Source: Bacteroidales bacterium (lineage in GTDB: Bacteria > Bacteroidota > Bacteroidia > Bacteroidales > F082). Taken from it: DNA of 64,000 nt. Of this stretch, positions 51,148 through 60,551 are shown one piece after another (the first letter of the stretch is position 1; the number at the start of each line of letters is the position of its first letter). The stretch is taken from the NCBI GenBank assembly GCA_017477425.1, contig JAFUVT010000002.1, forward strand, positions 1-64,000. Direction: 5' to 3'. Under the pieces are notes generated by a model that ran no database searches, was not told the DNA's origin, and saw only the letters and a list, made by a program, of their open reading frames with translations. A program made the translations under genes and the position numbers.

Positions 51148-51627
51148 TTAATACTCCACTTTATCCTCTTTTTGCTGCCATGCCTTGAAAGTCTCAATGG
51201 CTTCCTCACGCAGCAAGGGGATGAACGGCACGGAGCGTTCGCCGATGGGTTGTTCCAACTCCTTGTAGATGAAGTCGTCGGCGAAGTCGATTTCGGCGGC
51301 GTCTTTCTTGGTGTTGCCGTAATACACACGACTGATGCGAGCCCAGTAGATGGCGCCAAGGCACATCGGGCAAGGCTCGCACGAGGTATAGATGACACAG
51401 TCCGAGAGGTCGAAAGTGCCTAATTTTTTGCACGCCTGGCGGATGGTGTTCACTTCGGCATGGGCGGTTGGGTCGGTGTCGAGTGTCACGCTGTTTGCGC
51501 TGCCTGCAATGATTTCGCCGTCCTTCACGATGACGGCCCCAAAAGGACCGCCACCGTTTTTCACGCTCTCGTTGGCGAGGCGGATGGCCTCGCGCATATA
51601 TTCTTTGTCTTGTTCTGTGATTTGCAT
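51148..51627 (-). CDS. guaD: Guanine deaminase (cytidine-deaminase fold)
   Basis: 159 residues with the zinc site HAEVNTI and CEPCPMCLGAIYWA. The whole sequence follows the domain-swapped Bacillus GuaD type (NGGGPFGAVIVKDG, DFADDFIYKELEQPIGERSVPF), and ends in -EDKVEY much as GuaD ends in -KKEY. It turns guanine into xanthine in the cytoplasm. The alternative, a TadA tRNA adenosine deaminase, fits the C-terminus less well. Confidence 0.88.
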   Translation of the reverse strand: MQITEQDKEYMREAIRLANESVKNGGGPFGAVIVKDGEIIAGSANSVTLDTDPTAHAEVNTIRQACKKLGTFDLSDCVIYTSCEPCPMCLGAIYWARISRVYYGNTKKDAAEIDFADDFIYKELEQPIGERSVPFIPLLREEAIETFKAWQQKEDKVEY

Positions 51628-51642
51628 TGTCGTTTGTTTATG

Positions 51643-51692
51643 AGCAGGGACTAACGTCGCCTGCTTACTAATCTGTCGTCCCTACGGGACTT
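51643..51692. repeat. Dispersed two-hairpin repeat element, copy 4
   Basis: GCAGGGACTAACGTCGCCTGC followed by GTCGTCCCTACGGGACTT. The same two-hairpin layout as at 23713, 28392 and 29298, with matching changes on both sides of each stem. It lies between guaD and the GH89 stop codon. Confidence 0.7.
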
Positions 51693-51694
51693 CC

Positions 51695-53917
51695 TTACTT
51701 TCTGTACCTCGCCTCCAATTCCTCGCGGTATTTGTCAGCAATCTGACGCGCCAAAACCACACCGTCTCCTTGCGGCTCAGCGCTGAAGGTGCCGAGACGC
51801 TCGCGCCACCACTGGCCTTCGTATTTGCAGATGCGCTCGTGGTAGGCACGTTCATCGAACGGCTGACCTGCCTCAATGGCGGCATCCACATCCTTGAAGA
51901 ACTCCTTCCAGCGGTAGGCGTAGTAGGTCGCAGTAAGACCTGCCCAGGCGCGGCTGGCGTATTCGTTCAGCAAAGCGTCTTCCTCGCCCCAAGTAGTGAT
52001 GATGTTGCGGGCGTTGCTCTCGAAGTAGTCCTTGTCCTCTTCCGTCGTCCCGATGGCTCTCGCGTCGCGAATCCAGCGACCCACGAGGAAGGCGCTTTCG
52101 GTGGCCAAAATTGCGTCGGTGTCGTCGAGGATGGAAGTCATCGTTTGCTCGATTTGGTGCAACTTCTCATAGTCGCCCTCGCGATAGGCCTTCACATAAT
52201 CGGCATAAAGGTCGCTGAAATAGTTGCCCAACAGCTGCCTCGTGATGTTGACCGCATCGAAATGGCGCGTGCGGGTTTCGATATCGGCGGCCAAGAGGTT
52301 GTCAAGGACATCCAACAGGGTGATATTGTTGTATTTATAAGTCGGAGCGATGTAATATTGACGGTATTCGTTGATATCGCCCATGGTCGGCCTCTGGTTG
52401 ATACGGACGGTCTGTCCGGGCGACGACACCTTATTATATACACTGTCGGCAAGCAGCTTCCACGCAGCACGCATCTCTGGGTCTTCCTTGCCAGCGCGTT
52501 GGTCGGCGAGGCAAGCCACCCAAGCGTCCACGTCCTTGGTCAGCGGGTTGTCCCAAGCCTTCTCGAAGACGTATTCATACATGAACGGATTGCAATCAAA
52601 ACCCTCGAGGGTGGAGCCGATGCCGACGAAGTTGTCGCCGCCTTTGGCGAAGGCGCGCTCGATTCTCACATTGACGGTGTCAAGGTTGCCGGCCAGCATC
52701 GAGTTGCCGCCGAAATTGCCAAGATAGCACCAGATGTAGGGCACGCCGTAATAGGCATTGGTGCGTTCCCAAACGGGTTGTCGCTCACAATAGTAGTCGA
52801 GCATAATGTGTCTATCTTTCGGCATAGAGGTGATATAGGCCTCGATGCGGTTGTCGACTTCCCAGTATTGGCGTTCGTTCCAGAACAGCCAGGCCATCTC
52901 AAGCCACTTGGCATCGGGGTCGGCGGACTCCAAAGACTCATACACCTGACGGCTGACGCGGCTCAGGTATTCGGGCTCCCAGCTCGGCGGGATCAACTCG
53001 TTGAAGATGTCGATGCCGTAGATGTGGTCGGTGCCATAAAACTCGGTCTGCTTGGCGATGAACTTCTGCTGGATTTCAGTATACAGCGGGTCGAGTGGGT
53101 CGAGGAACTTGCACCAGCAGATGCTGTCGAAGCCAGCCCAGTCGCCCAACGAGGCCAACGGCGCATCGGGATAGAGACGCGTGATGCAAGGCGGCACATG
53201 GCCTGCAAAGCCAGGCAACACGGGTTTCATATTGAGTTCGCGCTCGCGGGCGACGATTTTCTTTTGCAGTTCCTTTTGGTTCTCAAGCCACGACATTGGC
53301 AAGGGTCCGCCCCAACGGTCGATGTTCTGCATACGATGCCAAGGCAGGTGCGCCGGTCCCGTGAAATAGCTGCGGATTTCCTCGTCGGTGAGGCCAAAGT
53401 CGCTCCACACCTCATACCACACGGATTCCTGCCCCGTGATGGCCAGCGGCAGGTTGATGCCGTTGAGTGCCATCCAGTCGATGAAATGCTCCCACTGCGA
53501 CCAATCCCACCACGGCAAAGTGTAGCCGAAAGTGCAGTAATTCAGGAAGAAACGGTCGGGAACGCGGGCACTCAAGCTGACTTTTTCAGTCACCTTCGGC
53601 ATGGTGGAAGGAATCTGCAAAGGCTCTTCCTTGAACCACGAATATTGCGCCATGCAATAATATTTGAGATAATGGTTCAAGCCGACGGCCATACTGTTGG
53701 CGTCGTTGCCACGGATGACAAGCCGATTCTTTACCGTCTCGATTTCAAATCGGTCGACAGTATCGGCAAGCCTTTCGAGGACAATGTTTTCCGAATATTC
53801 GGGCACCACGCGGTTCACCAGTCCGCGCATGGCGATGACTTCGGGGTCGGTTTCCTTTTTCGTGCAACCGAAGCAAAGCACGAGGCCCAGGAGGGCGATG
53901 AGGTAGCATTTTTTCAT
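51695..53917 (-). CDS. GH89 alpha-N-acetylglucosaminidase, lipoprotein
   Basis: 740 residues from the ATG at 53917, where a lipoprotein signal starts (MKKCYLIALLGLVLCFGC). Family 89 features: FFLNYCTFGYTLPWWDWSQWEHFIDWMALNGINLPLA, GQESVWYEV, GFAGHVPP, the catalytic-region DIFNELIPPSW and, further on, GIGSTLEGFDCNPFMYEYVF. It removes alpha-linked GlcNAc from glycans such as mucin O-glycans or heparan-type chains. It has the same start pattern as the GH95 lipoprotein at 23.9 kb and its own TACCTTTG promoter (53946-53939). Confidence 0.95.
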   Translation of the reverse strand: MKKCYLIALLGLVLCFGCTKKETDPEVIAMRGLVNRVVPEYSENIVLERLADTVDRFEIETVKNRLVIRGNDANSMAVGLNHYLKYYCMAQYSWFKEEPLQIPSTMPKVTEKVSLSARVPDRFFLNYCTFGYTLPWWDWSQWEHFIDWMALNGINLPLAITGQESVWYEVWSDFGLTDEEIRSYFTGPAHLPWHRMQNIDRWGGPLPMSWLENQKELQKKIVARERELNMKPVLPGFAGHVPPCITRLYPDAPLASLGDWAGFDSICWCKFLDPLDPLYTEIQQKFIAKQTEFYGTDHIYGIDIFNELIPPSWEPEYLSRVSRQVYESLESADPDAKWLEMAWLFWNERQYWEVDNRIEAYITSMPKDRHIMLDYYCERQPVWERTNAYYGVPYIWCYLGNFGGNSMLAGNLDTVNVRIERAFAKGGDNFVGIGSTLEGFDCNPFMYEYVFEKAWDNPLTKDVDAWVACLADQRAGKEDPEMRAAWKLLADSVYNKVSSPGQTVRINQRPTMGDINEYRQYYIAPTYKYNNITLLDVLDNLLAADIETRTRHFDAVNITRQLLGNYFSDLYADYVKAYREGDYEKLHQIEQTMTSILDDTDAILATESAFLVGRWIRDARAIGTTEEDKDYFESNARNIITTWGEEDALLNEYASRAWAGLTATYYAYRWKEFFKDVDAAIEAGQPFDERAYHERICKYEGQWWRERLGTFSAEPQGDGVVLARQIADKYREELEARYRK

Positions 53918-53938
53918 AGGAATGATGTTTTGTTGGGG

Positions 53939-53967
53939 CAAAGGTAGGGATTATTTCAATATTTTTG
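53939..53967. promoter_or_regulatory. Overlapping divergent promoters for GH89 and the lipoprotein at 53984
   Basis: TACCTTTG on the minus strand (53946-53939) for the GH89 gene and TATTTTTG on the plus strand (53960-53967) for the lipoprotein gene; the two -7 boxes are 13 bp apart, so the units probably compete for polymerase. Confidence 0.65.
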
Positions 53968-53983
53968 CGGAAAAATATACGCG

Positions 53984-54616
53984 ATGAAAAAGACTTTGAG
54001 CATTTTCACCCTATTGTTGTTCGCTTTTGCCTCGTGCCACAAACCTGAAACACCCGCGGATGGCGGCACGCCTCTCCCCTCTCATAACGACCCCGTCTAT
54101 CATGTCGGGGATTATTATCATAACGACACTTTGGAAGGCGTCGTATTCTTTTCCTACGATGGACGCAATGGGCTGATGGTCAGCCTCGAAGAGGCCTGTC
54201 TGTCGTGGTGTGAGCCCAATTATGTCAACAGTGAGACGGGGGCCACCAATCCTTACGATGGTTGGCACAACACCAACATCCTCATGTCGAACTACGACCT
54301 CCGTCACTATCCTGCCATCCAATGGAGTCACCTGCGCAACACGTGGCATCTGGCCCACCAGAACTATTCCATCACAGCCTATCAGTGGTTTGTGCCTTCG
54401 AATGACGAATTGCGCTATCTCTTGCAGAACCAGAGCGAAGTGAACAGGGCCCTCGAATCGTTAGGTTACCCTACATTGGAAGACAAAGCCTACTGGTCGA
54501 GCACCGAGTTGGGCACAAGAAGTGCCGCCGCCCTACGTGTGCAAGACGACAGCATTATCGTTAGCGAGACCTTGAAAAATGAGACGCTCTATGTGAGGGC
54601 TATAAGAAACTTCTGA
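53984..54616 (+). CDS. Lipoprotein with DUF1566/Lcl-like C-terminal domain
   Basis: 210 residues with lipobox FAFASC. The C-terminal half, with WHNTNILMSN, WFVPSNDELRYLLQNQSEVNRALESLG, YWSSTE and YVRAIRNF, follows the DUF1566/Lcl family pattern (the FibroRumin-like paralogous domain of Bacteroidota), which adorns surface lipoproteins. The ligand is unknown. A long Pro/Asp linker separates it from the lipid anchor, and the gene is monocistronic. Confidence 0.7.
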   Translation: MKKTLSIFTLLLFAFASCHKPETPADGGTPLPSHNDPVYHVGDYYHNDTLEGVVFFSYDGRNGLMVSLEEACLSWCEPNYVNSETGATNPYDGWHNTNILMSNYDLRHYPAIQWSHLRNTWHLAHQNYSITAYQWFVPSNDELRYLLQNQSEVNRALESLGYPTLEDKAYWSSTELGTRSAAALRVQDDSIIVSETLKNETLYVRAIRNF

Positions 54617-54677
54617 CGGCTATCTCCCATAGATTCCCGCCTATGCCGCAAACCCACGCTGGAATGACATGAGAGGC

Positions 54678-56153
54678 TCATTTCTTCGCCACGGGGTCGC
54701 AAGTCAAGTCGATGCCGAGCTTCTTGAAAATCTTCTGATCCACCTCGCTGAGCATCACTGTGCTATGTACCTGACAGCCTTTGAGTTGCGGCAGGCATTC
54801 AAGGGCTTTCTTGCAGTTTTCGTCCCAGAGGCTCAGCATGGAAATGGCCACCAAAACCTCATCGGTGTGTAATCTCGGGTTGTTGCCGTGCAAATAGTTG
54901 ACCTTGGTCGTCTGGATGGGTTCGATCATGGCCTGCGGGATGAGCTTCACGTCGTGGTCGATGCCAGCTAGATGCTTGGTGGCGTTGAGCAGCAAAGCCG
55001 CGCTGGGACCGAGCAGGGCGCTGGTGTGTGCCGTGATGATGGTGCCGTCGGCCAACTCGATGGCGGCCGAAGCCACTCCTTCTTTCTCTTTTCTTTCCCT
55101 GGCGGCGATGGTAGTCTTGCGGTCGGCGGTGCTGATGCGGGCTTGCTTCATCAGCAGGGCGATTTTGTTTACCTCGTTTTCAGAGCCTTTGCCTTTGGCC
55201 AAATTGCAGAGGGCGGCATAATAACGACGGATGATTTCCTGCTTAGAGGCTTCGCAGCACACCTCGTCGTCGCTGAGGCAATAGCCCACCATGTTGACAC
55301 CCATATCGGTCGGCGACTTGTAAGGGTTCTCGCCATAGATGGACTCGAAGATCGCGTTCAGCACCGGGAAAATCTCGATGTCGCGGTTATAGTTGACAGC
55401 TGTTTTGCCGTAGGCCTCCAGATGGAACGGGTCAATCATGTTCACATCGTTGAGGTCTGCGGTGGCGGCTTCGTAGGCCACATTGACGGGGTGTTTCAGT
55501 GGCAGATTCCACACGGGGAAGGTCTCAAACTTGGCATAGCCCGCCTTGATGCCGCGCTTGTGCTCTTGATAGAGTTGGCTGAGGCAAACGGCCATCTTGC
55601 CGCTGCCCGGACCGGGAGCCGTGATGACGACCAGCGGACGGGTGGTTTCCACATAATCGTTGCGCCCGAAGCCTTCGTCGGAGTCGATGAGGGCCACGTT
55701 GTTGGGATAGCCTTCGATGAGGCGGTGGTAATACACTTTGATGCCCATGCGTTCCAGACGCTGGCGATAGGCATCGGCGCTGGCCTGACCGTTGTAGTGC
55801 GTGATGACCACGGAGTTGACCATGAAGCCACGATCCATAAACACGTCGCGCAGGCGCAAAACATCCACATCGTAGGTGATGCCAAGGTCACCGCGCACCT
55901 TGTTTTTCTCAATGTCGACGGCGCTGATGACCATGACGATTTCGGCCACGTCGACCAATTGCATCAGCATCTTCAGCTTGTTGTCGGGCTGGAAACCTGG
56001 CAATACGCGACTGGCGTGGAAGTCGTCGAAGAGTTTTCCACCAAATTCGAGATAAAGTTTGTCGCCAAATTGGGCGATGCGTTCCTTGATGTGTTCAGAC
56101 TGGATTTTGAGGTATTTTTCGCTGTCGAACCCGTATTTGTGCGTGTCTTTCAT
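54678..56153 (-). CDS. DUF1846 family protein
   Basis: 491 residues, the full family length. DUF1846 signatures include KYLKIQSEHIKERIAQFGDKLYLEFGGKLF at the start, ITAPGPGSGKMAVCLSQLYQEH near residue 175, and MGVNMVGYCLSDDEV. The GPGSGK loop suggests nucleotide binding, but no biochemical role is established. It is conserved in Firmicutes and Bacteroidota. A TACCTTTG promoter (56188-56181) precedes it. Confidence 0.88.
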   Translation of the reverse strand: MKDTHKYGFDSEKYLKIQSEHIKERIAQFGDKLYLEFGGKLFDDFHASRVLPGFQPDNKLKMLMQLVDVAEIVMVISAVDIEKNKVRGDLGITYDVDVLRLRDVFMDRGFMVNSVVITHYNGQASADAYRQRLERMGIKVYYHRLIEGYPNNVALIDSDEGFGRNDYVETTRPLVVITAPGPGSGKMAVCLSQLYQEHKRGIKAGYAKFETFPVWNLPLKHPVNVAYEAATADLNDVNMIDPFHLEAYGKTAVNYNRDIEIFPVLNAIFESIYGENPYKSPTDMGVNMVGYCLSDDEVCCEASKQEIIRRYYAALCNLAKGKGSENEVNKIALLMKQARISTADRKTTIAARERKEKEGVASAAIELADGTIITAHTSALLGPSAALLLNATKHLAGIDHDVKLIPQAMIEPIQTTKVNYLHGNNPRLHTDEVLVAISMLSLWDENCKKALECLPQLKGCQVHSTVMLSEVDQKIFKKLGIDLTCDPVAKK

Positions 56154-56180
56154 AGTGCTTGAAAACTAAAATACGGGATG

Positions 56181-56237
56181 CAAAGGTACAAAAAAAGCAA
56201 TTTACTTGTTGGACAAAGAAAAAAAAAAATAATTTTG
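56181..56237. promoter_or_regulatory. Divergent promoters for the DUF1846 gene and the exported protein at 56272
   Basis: TACCTTTG on the minus strand (56188-56181) and TAATTTTG on the plus strand (56230-56237). Both are followed by a short A-rich leader. Confidence 0.65.
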
Positions 56238-56271
56238 CGGCGATAATCACATTCATTAAAACACCTACAAC

Positions 56272-56721
56272 ATGAAAAGAGTTCTCTTTATTGCATTACT
56301 GGCTTTGTTCACGGTGCAGGCTATGGCCCAACGTGTCCCCAGCGAAAAGAAGATGTCCATCGCAGCAGGTTTCCTGCAGGGCGGAGGAGGCCTTGTCGGA
56401 GCAGATTTTGAGTTTATGCTTGGCACCCACTTTAGTGCCCAGGCAGGAATGGGATTAACTAGTTTCGGTGGTGGCATCAATTATCACTTCAAACCCTACA
56501 TCAACAGCTCCATGATTTCACTGATGTATTGGCATCAGGGCCTAGGCGACACTTATACCCAGGCTGTAGTCGGTCCCGTTTACACTTTTAGGGCTCCCAA
56601 GGTGTTCCAGTTCCAAATAGGTCTTGGAGCAAGAGTCGGCGAAGGACCTGCACTTCCAGAAGCCAACAAAGATGTGCCTATGATGCTACTTTATAGCATC
56701 GGTGTTTACTTCCCTTTATAA
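56272..56721 (+). CDS. Small outer-membrane-protein-like exported protein (149 aa)
   Basis: A signal peptide (to about residue 19, QAMAQ) and about 130 residues of alternating hydrophobic strands (GGGLVGADFEFMLGTHFSAQAGMGLTSFGGGINYHF), ending in an aromatic-terminated strand (SIGVYFPL) as in OmpA-type barrels. It may be a small 8-strand barrel or a lone beta-sheet protein. No family is assigned. It has its own promoter and terminator. Confidence 0.65.
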   Translation: MKRVLFIALLALFTVQAMAQRVPSEKKMSIAAGFLQGGGGLVGADFEFMLGTHFSAQAGMGLTSFGGGINYHFKPYINSSMISLMYWHQGLGDTYTQAVVGPVYTFRAPKVFQFQIGLGARVGEGPALPEANKDVPMMLLYSIGVYFPL

Positions 56722-56740
56722 GCATAACACCAAGAACAAC

Positions 56741-56776
56741 AAAAAAAGGTCGCTCGTTGAGCGACCTTTTTCGTTT
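56741..56776. terminator. Bidirectional terminator between the 149-aa gene and glyA
   Basis: GGTCGCTC (56748-56755) pairs with GAGCGACC (56759-56766) around GTT, with A run before and T run after, suited to both strands. Confidence 0.88.
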
Positions 56777-56789
56777 TTGAAATGATGGT

Positions 56790-58088
56790 TTACCAAGCAA
56801 ACAGCGGATAGTCCTTCATCATCTTGTTGACCTCGGCGCGGACGGCGTTGATCTTGGCCTCCGAAGCAGTCTTGGTCTCAGGATTGATGTCGCTGATGAC
56901 GTCGTCAATCAAGTCGACGATGACAGCCATCTTGTCCTGCTTCAGGCCACGGGTGGTGATGGCAGGCGTGCCGACGCGCAGACCCGAGGTGAGGAACGGC
57001 GAGCGGCTGTCGAACGGCACCATGTTCTTGTTGACGGTGATGTCGGCCAGAACGAGGGTGTTCTCGACCATCTTACCGGTGATTTCCGGGAACTTGCCAC
57101 GGAGGTCAATCAACATGCTGTGGTTGTCGGTGCCACCGCTGATGACGTTGTAACCCTTGTCCATGAAGGCGCGAGCCATGAAGGCGGCGTTCTTTCTCAC
57201 CTGTTGGATGTACTCCATGTACTCGTCGCTGAGGGCTTCGCCGAAAGCGACAGCCTTGGAGGCGATGACATGCTCCAGCGGACCACCTTGGATGCCCGGG
57301 AACACGGCGCTGTTGATAAGGGCCGACATCATCTTCGTCTCGCCCTTCGGGGTCTTGCGGCCACGCGGGTCTTCAAAGTCATGACGGATGAGGATCATGC
57401 CGCCGCGAGGACCACGGAGGGTCTTGTGGGTCGTGGTGGTGATGAGGTGGCAGTACTCCAGCGGGTCGTTCAAGAGGCCCTTGGCGATGAGGCCAGCGGG
57501 GTGGCTCACGTCGGCCATGAGGACGGCACCCACCTTGTCGGCGATTTCGCGCATGCGCTTGTAGTCCCAATCGCGGCTGTAAGCCGAAGCACCGGCGATG
57601 ATGAGTTTAGGGTTGCACTCGAGGGCAATCTTCTCCATCTCGTCATAGTCGACGCGCCCCGTTTCCTTCGAAACGTGGTAGGCGACAGGCTTGTAGAGCA
57701 TACCCGACATGTTGACCGGGCTGCCGTGCGAGAGGTGACCGCCGTGCGAGAGGTCGAGGCCCATGAAGGTGTCGCCGGGTTCAAGCAGGGCTTGCATCAC
57801 GGCCATGTTGGCCTGTGCGCCCGAGTGGGGCTGCACGTTGGCGAAGGTGGCGTTGAACAGCTGGCAGGCGCGGTCGATGGCGATTTGCTCGCTCTGGTCG
57901 ACGATTTGGCAGCCGCCGTAGTAACGTTTGCCAGGATAACCCTCGGCGTATTTGTTGGTCATGACAGAACCCATAGCTTCCAGAACTTGCTCACTGACAA
58001 AGTTTTCCGAAGCGATGAGTTCGATTCCGTGCATCTGACGCTCTTTCTCTTGGCGAATCAGATCAAAGATTTTTTCGTCTCTTTTCAT
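56790..58088 (-). CDS. glyA: Serine hydroxymethyltransferase
   Basis: 432 residues with the PLP-lysine region [17 protein letters not shown] near residue 225, [12 protein letters not shown] and the N-terminal [11 protein letters not shown]. It interconverts serine and glycine and charges tetrahydrofolate with one-carbon units in the cytoplasm. It is monocistronic, divergent from tyrS. Confidence 0.98.
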   Translation of the reverse strand: MKRDEKIFDLIRQEKERQMHGIELIASENFVSEQVLEAMGSVMTNKYAEGYPGKRYYGGCQIVDQSEQIAIDRACQLFNATFANVQPHSGAQANMAVMQALLEPGDTFMGLDLSHGGHLSHGSPVNMSGMLYKPVAYHVSKETGRVDYDEMEKIALECNPKLIIAGASAYSRDWDYKRMREIADKVGAVLMADVSHPAGLIAKGLLNDPLEYCHLITTTTHKTLRGPRGGMILIRHDFEDPRGRKTPKGETKMMSALINSAVFPGIQGGPLEHVIASKAVAFGEALSDEYMEYIQQVRKNAAFMARAFMDKGYNVISGGTDNHSMLIDLRGKFPEITGKMVENTLVLADITVNKNMVPFDSRSPFLTSGLRVGTPAITTRGLKQDKMAVIVDLIDDVISDINPETKTASEAKINAVRAEVNKMMKDYPLFAW

Positions 58089-58221
58089 TATTCTGTATTT
58101 AAGATTTGAAATTCAAAGATTCAAAATTGATTTCCGCTGCAAAGGTGCGAATTTTTTGTGAGGTGTGGAAAAAATATGTGGTTTATTTTTGTCGGATGCA
58201 CTTTTGTTTTCCGATTTGACG

Positions 58222-58229
58222 TATTTTTG
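58222..58229 (+). promoter_or_regulatory. -7 box of the tyrS promoter
   Basis: TATTTTTG followed by CACCC, 25 bp before the ATG at 58254. The divergent glyA box (CACCTTTG, near 58149-58142) is weaker. Confidence 0.6.
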
Positions 58230-58253
58230 CACCCAAAATAAACCAACGCATCG

Positions 58254-59552
58254 ATGAAGAATTTTGTTGAAGAACTCCGCTGGCGCGGAATGCTGGCTCA
58301 AATCATGCCAGGAACGGAAGAACTCCTCCAAAAGGAAATGGTAACGGCTTACCTCGGCACCGACCCGACCGCCGACTCACTGCATATCGGACACCTCTGC
58401 GGCATCATGATGCTGCGCCACCTGCAACGCTGCGGCCACAAACCCATCATCCTGGTGGGCGGTGCCACGGGTATGATTGGCGACCCATCGGGCAAGAGCC
58501 AAGAGCGTAACCTGCTCAACGAAGAGACCTTGCGTCACAACCAAGAGTGCATCAAGGCACAGGTGGCCAAGTTCCTCGACTTCGAGTCGAAAGAGCCCAA
58601 CGCCGCCGAGATGGTGAACAACTACGACTGGATGAAGGACTTCACCTTCCTCGACTTTGCGCGCGAGGTGGGCAAGCACATCACCGTGAACTACATGATG
58701 GCCAAGGACAGCGTGCAGCAGCGCCTCAACGGCACCGCCCGCGACGGCCTGAGCTTCACCGAGTTCACCTACCAACTTTTGCAAGGCTACGACTTCCTCT
58801 GGCTCTACCAGCACAAGAACTGCAAGCTGCAACTGGGCGGCAACGACCAGTGGGGCAACATCACCACGGGCACGGAGTTGATTCGCAGAACGTTGGGCTT
58901 TGAAAACGAAGCCTTTGCCCTCACCTGCCCGCTCATCACCAAGGCCGATGGCAAGAAGTTCGGCAAGACCGAGAGCGGCAACGTGTGGCTCGACCCGAAG
59001 CGCACCTCGCCCTACAAGTTCTACCAGTTCTGGCTCAACGTGAGCGACGACGATGCCGAGAAATACATCAAGATTTTCACCTCGTTGGAAAAGGAAACCA
59101 TCGACGCCTTGGTGGAAGAGCACAAGAAAGACCCGGGCATGCGCGTGCTGCAAAAGCGTTTGGCCGAGGAGGTCACCATCCTGGTGCACTCCAAGGAAGC
59201 CTTGGACGCCGCCATCGAAGCCAGCAACATCCTCTTCGGCAAGTCGACCAAGGAAGGCTTGGAGAAACTCGACGAGCAGACCTTCCTCGACGTGTTTGAC
59301 GGCGTGCCGCAGGAGCACCTCTCGCGCACCGACCTCGAAGCCGGCCTCCCGATGGTGGAGTTTTTGGCCACCAACACGCAAATCTTCCCCTCCAAGAACG
59401 AGGCCCGCAAGATGCTGCAAGCCAACGGTGTGAGCGTCAACAAGGAGAAGGTCACGATGGACAAGGTGATGAACGCCGACGACTTGGTCAACGGCAAGTA
59501 CATCCTGGTGCAGAAGGGCAAGAAGAACTATTATCTGGTTGTTGTGGAATAA
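58254..59552 (+). CDS. tyrS: Tyrosyl-tRNA synthetase
   Basis: 432 residues, class I synthetase. The HIGH motif is in [13 protein letters not shown], the KMSKS-like motif is [13 protein letters not shown], and the C-terminal S4 domain ([21 protein letters not shown]) binds tRNA-Tyr. Its stop overlaps the ATG of the next gene by one base (TAATG), so the DUF6922/AbiEii pair can be co-translated with it. Confidence 0.98.
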   Translation: MKNFVEELRWRGMLAQIMPGTEELLQKEMVTAYLGTDPTADSLHIGHLCGIMMLRHLQRCGHKPIILVGGATGMIGDPSGKSQERNLLNEETLRHNQECIKAQVAKFLDFESKEPNAAEMVNNYDWMKDFTFLDFAREVGKHITVNYMMAKDSVQQRLNGTARDGLSFTEFTYQLLQGYDFLWLYQHKNCKLQLGGNDQWGNITTGTELIRRTLGFENEAFALTCPLITKADGKKFGKTESGNVWLDPKRTSPYKFYQFWLNVSDDDAEKYIKIFTSLEKETIDALVEEHKKDPGMRVLQKRLAEEVTILVHSKEALDAAIEASNILFGKSTKEGLEKLDEQTFLDVFDGVPQEHLSRTDLEAGLPMVEFLATNTQIFPSKNEARKMLQANGVSVNKEKVTMDKVMNADDLVNGKYILVQKGKKNYYLVVVE

Positions 59553-59857
59553 TGGAAAACACGGATAAGCTACACGGTTTGAGTCCATACTTGTTTTGGG
59601 ATTTCGATACGACACAGTTCGATATCGACAAGAATGCCGCGTGGCTTATCCAAAGGGTGCTTGAATATGGGCAGATGAGCGATTGGAACATCATAGAAAA
59701 CTATTTCGGCATAGATAAAATCGTTTCATTTGCCTTGAATTTCAGAACCTTGAACCCAATTGCGCGTTCGTTTTTGAGTTTCATTTCTGGTGTTAAAAAG
59801 GAGGACTTCAGATGCTATCGTATCGCACAATCGAGCCCCACACTCTGGAACTCCTGA
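59552..59857 (+). CDS. DUF6922-like small protein, probable AbiEii partner (101 aa)
   Basis: 101 residues of winged-helix character: LSPYLFWDFDTTQFDIDKNAAWLIQRVLEYGQMSDWNIIENYFG. From memory this matches the short Bacteroidota proteins that precede AbiEii nucleotidyltransferases, in place of the AbiEi antitoxin. The last 15 codons overlap the start of the toxin gene by 46 bp. It starts on the last base of tyrS. Confidence 0.65.
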   Translation: MENTDKLHGLSPYLFWDFDTTQFDIDKNAAWLIQRVLEYGQMSDWNIIENYFGIDKIVSFALNFRTLNPIARSFLSFISGVKKEDFRCYRIAQSSPTLWNS

Positions 59858-60438
59858 AGTATCTAATGGCAGAGTCGTATCTGAAGGATTGCCGCTTGGT
59901 GGGTGGCACGGCCTTAGCTTTGCAATATGGTCATCGGTCGTCGGTGGATTTGGATGTTTTCGGTGTGGTTCCAGATAGTGATGCCGCATTGCAAGACATA
60001 CTAGAAGGTTTTGGTCAGGTACCAGCTAAGGCAACTTCCAAATACATCAAGTCGTTCATTGTTGACGGTATCAAGGTGGATTTTGTCAATTACTCTCGTT
60101 ATCCTTGGATTGATGATGCTGTCGTTGAGGATGGCATCAGATTGGCTTCGCCCAAAGACATTGCCGCGATGAAAACCTACGCCATTCAAAACCGTGGTTC
60201 TCGGAAAGATTTCATTGACTATTATTTCCTACTGCAGCACTTCACTCTTGAGGAAATACTTGGCTATTATGCGCAAAAGTACCCAAACTATTCCATGTTC
60301 AGGACACGCATGGCATTAACATACTTCGAGGATGCGGAAAACAAGGAATGTCCACCAATGTTCATCAAAGTGGAGTGGAACGAAATCAAGTCATTTATCT
60401 CGCAGAAGGTCAGGGAAATCGATTGGGTAAAGTATTGA
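59812..60438 (+). CDS. AbiEii/AbiGii family nucleotidyltransferase toxin-like protein
   Basis: 208 residues with the polymerase-beta-type motif LVGGTALALQYGHRSSVDLDVF, the G-G-T ... D-x-D core of AbiEii, and a later basic PKDIAAMKTYAIQNRGSRKDFIDYYFLL, the family's second motif. AbiEii enzymes add nucleotides to tRNA acceptor ends or to proteins and cause growth arrest; they form type IV toxin-antitoxin pairs. A good ribosome-binding sequence, AAGGAGG, precedes its ATG. Confidence 0.88.
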   Translation: MLSYRTIEPHTLELLKYLMAESYLKDCRLVGGTALALQYGHRSSVDLDVFGVVPDSDAALQDILEGFGQVPAKATSKYIKSFIVDGIKVDFVNYSRYPWIDDAVVEDGIRLASPKDIAAMKTYAIQNRGSRKDFIDYYFLLQHFTLEEILGYYAQKYPNYSMFRTRMALTYFEDAENKECPPMFIKVEWNEIKSFISQKVREIDWVKY

Positions 60439-60551
60439 TAACCAACATTCAGATATCATTATTTGAAAATTGATACTTTTTTTTTGGCCGTTTCAGACAA
60501 TAAAAAGCAATCTTCAGCGGTTATTTTGCCGATTGCCTAAAATGAGCAGAT

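Noticed and set aside
51770..53947. 725-residue plus-strand ORF
   Set aside because: Complement of the GH89 gene, a result of its G+C-rich codon use.
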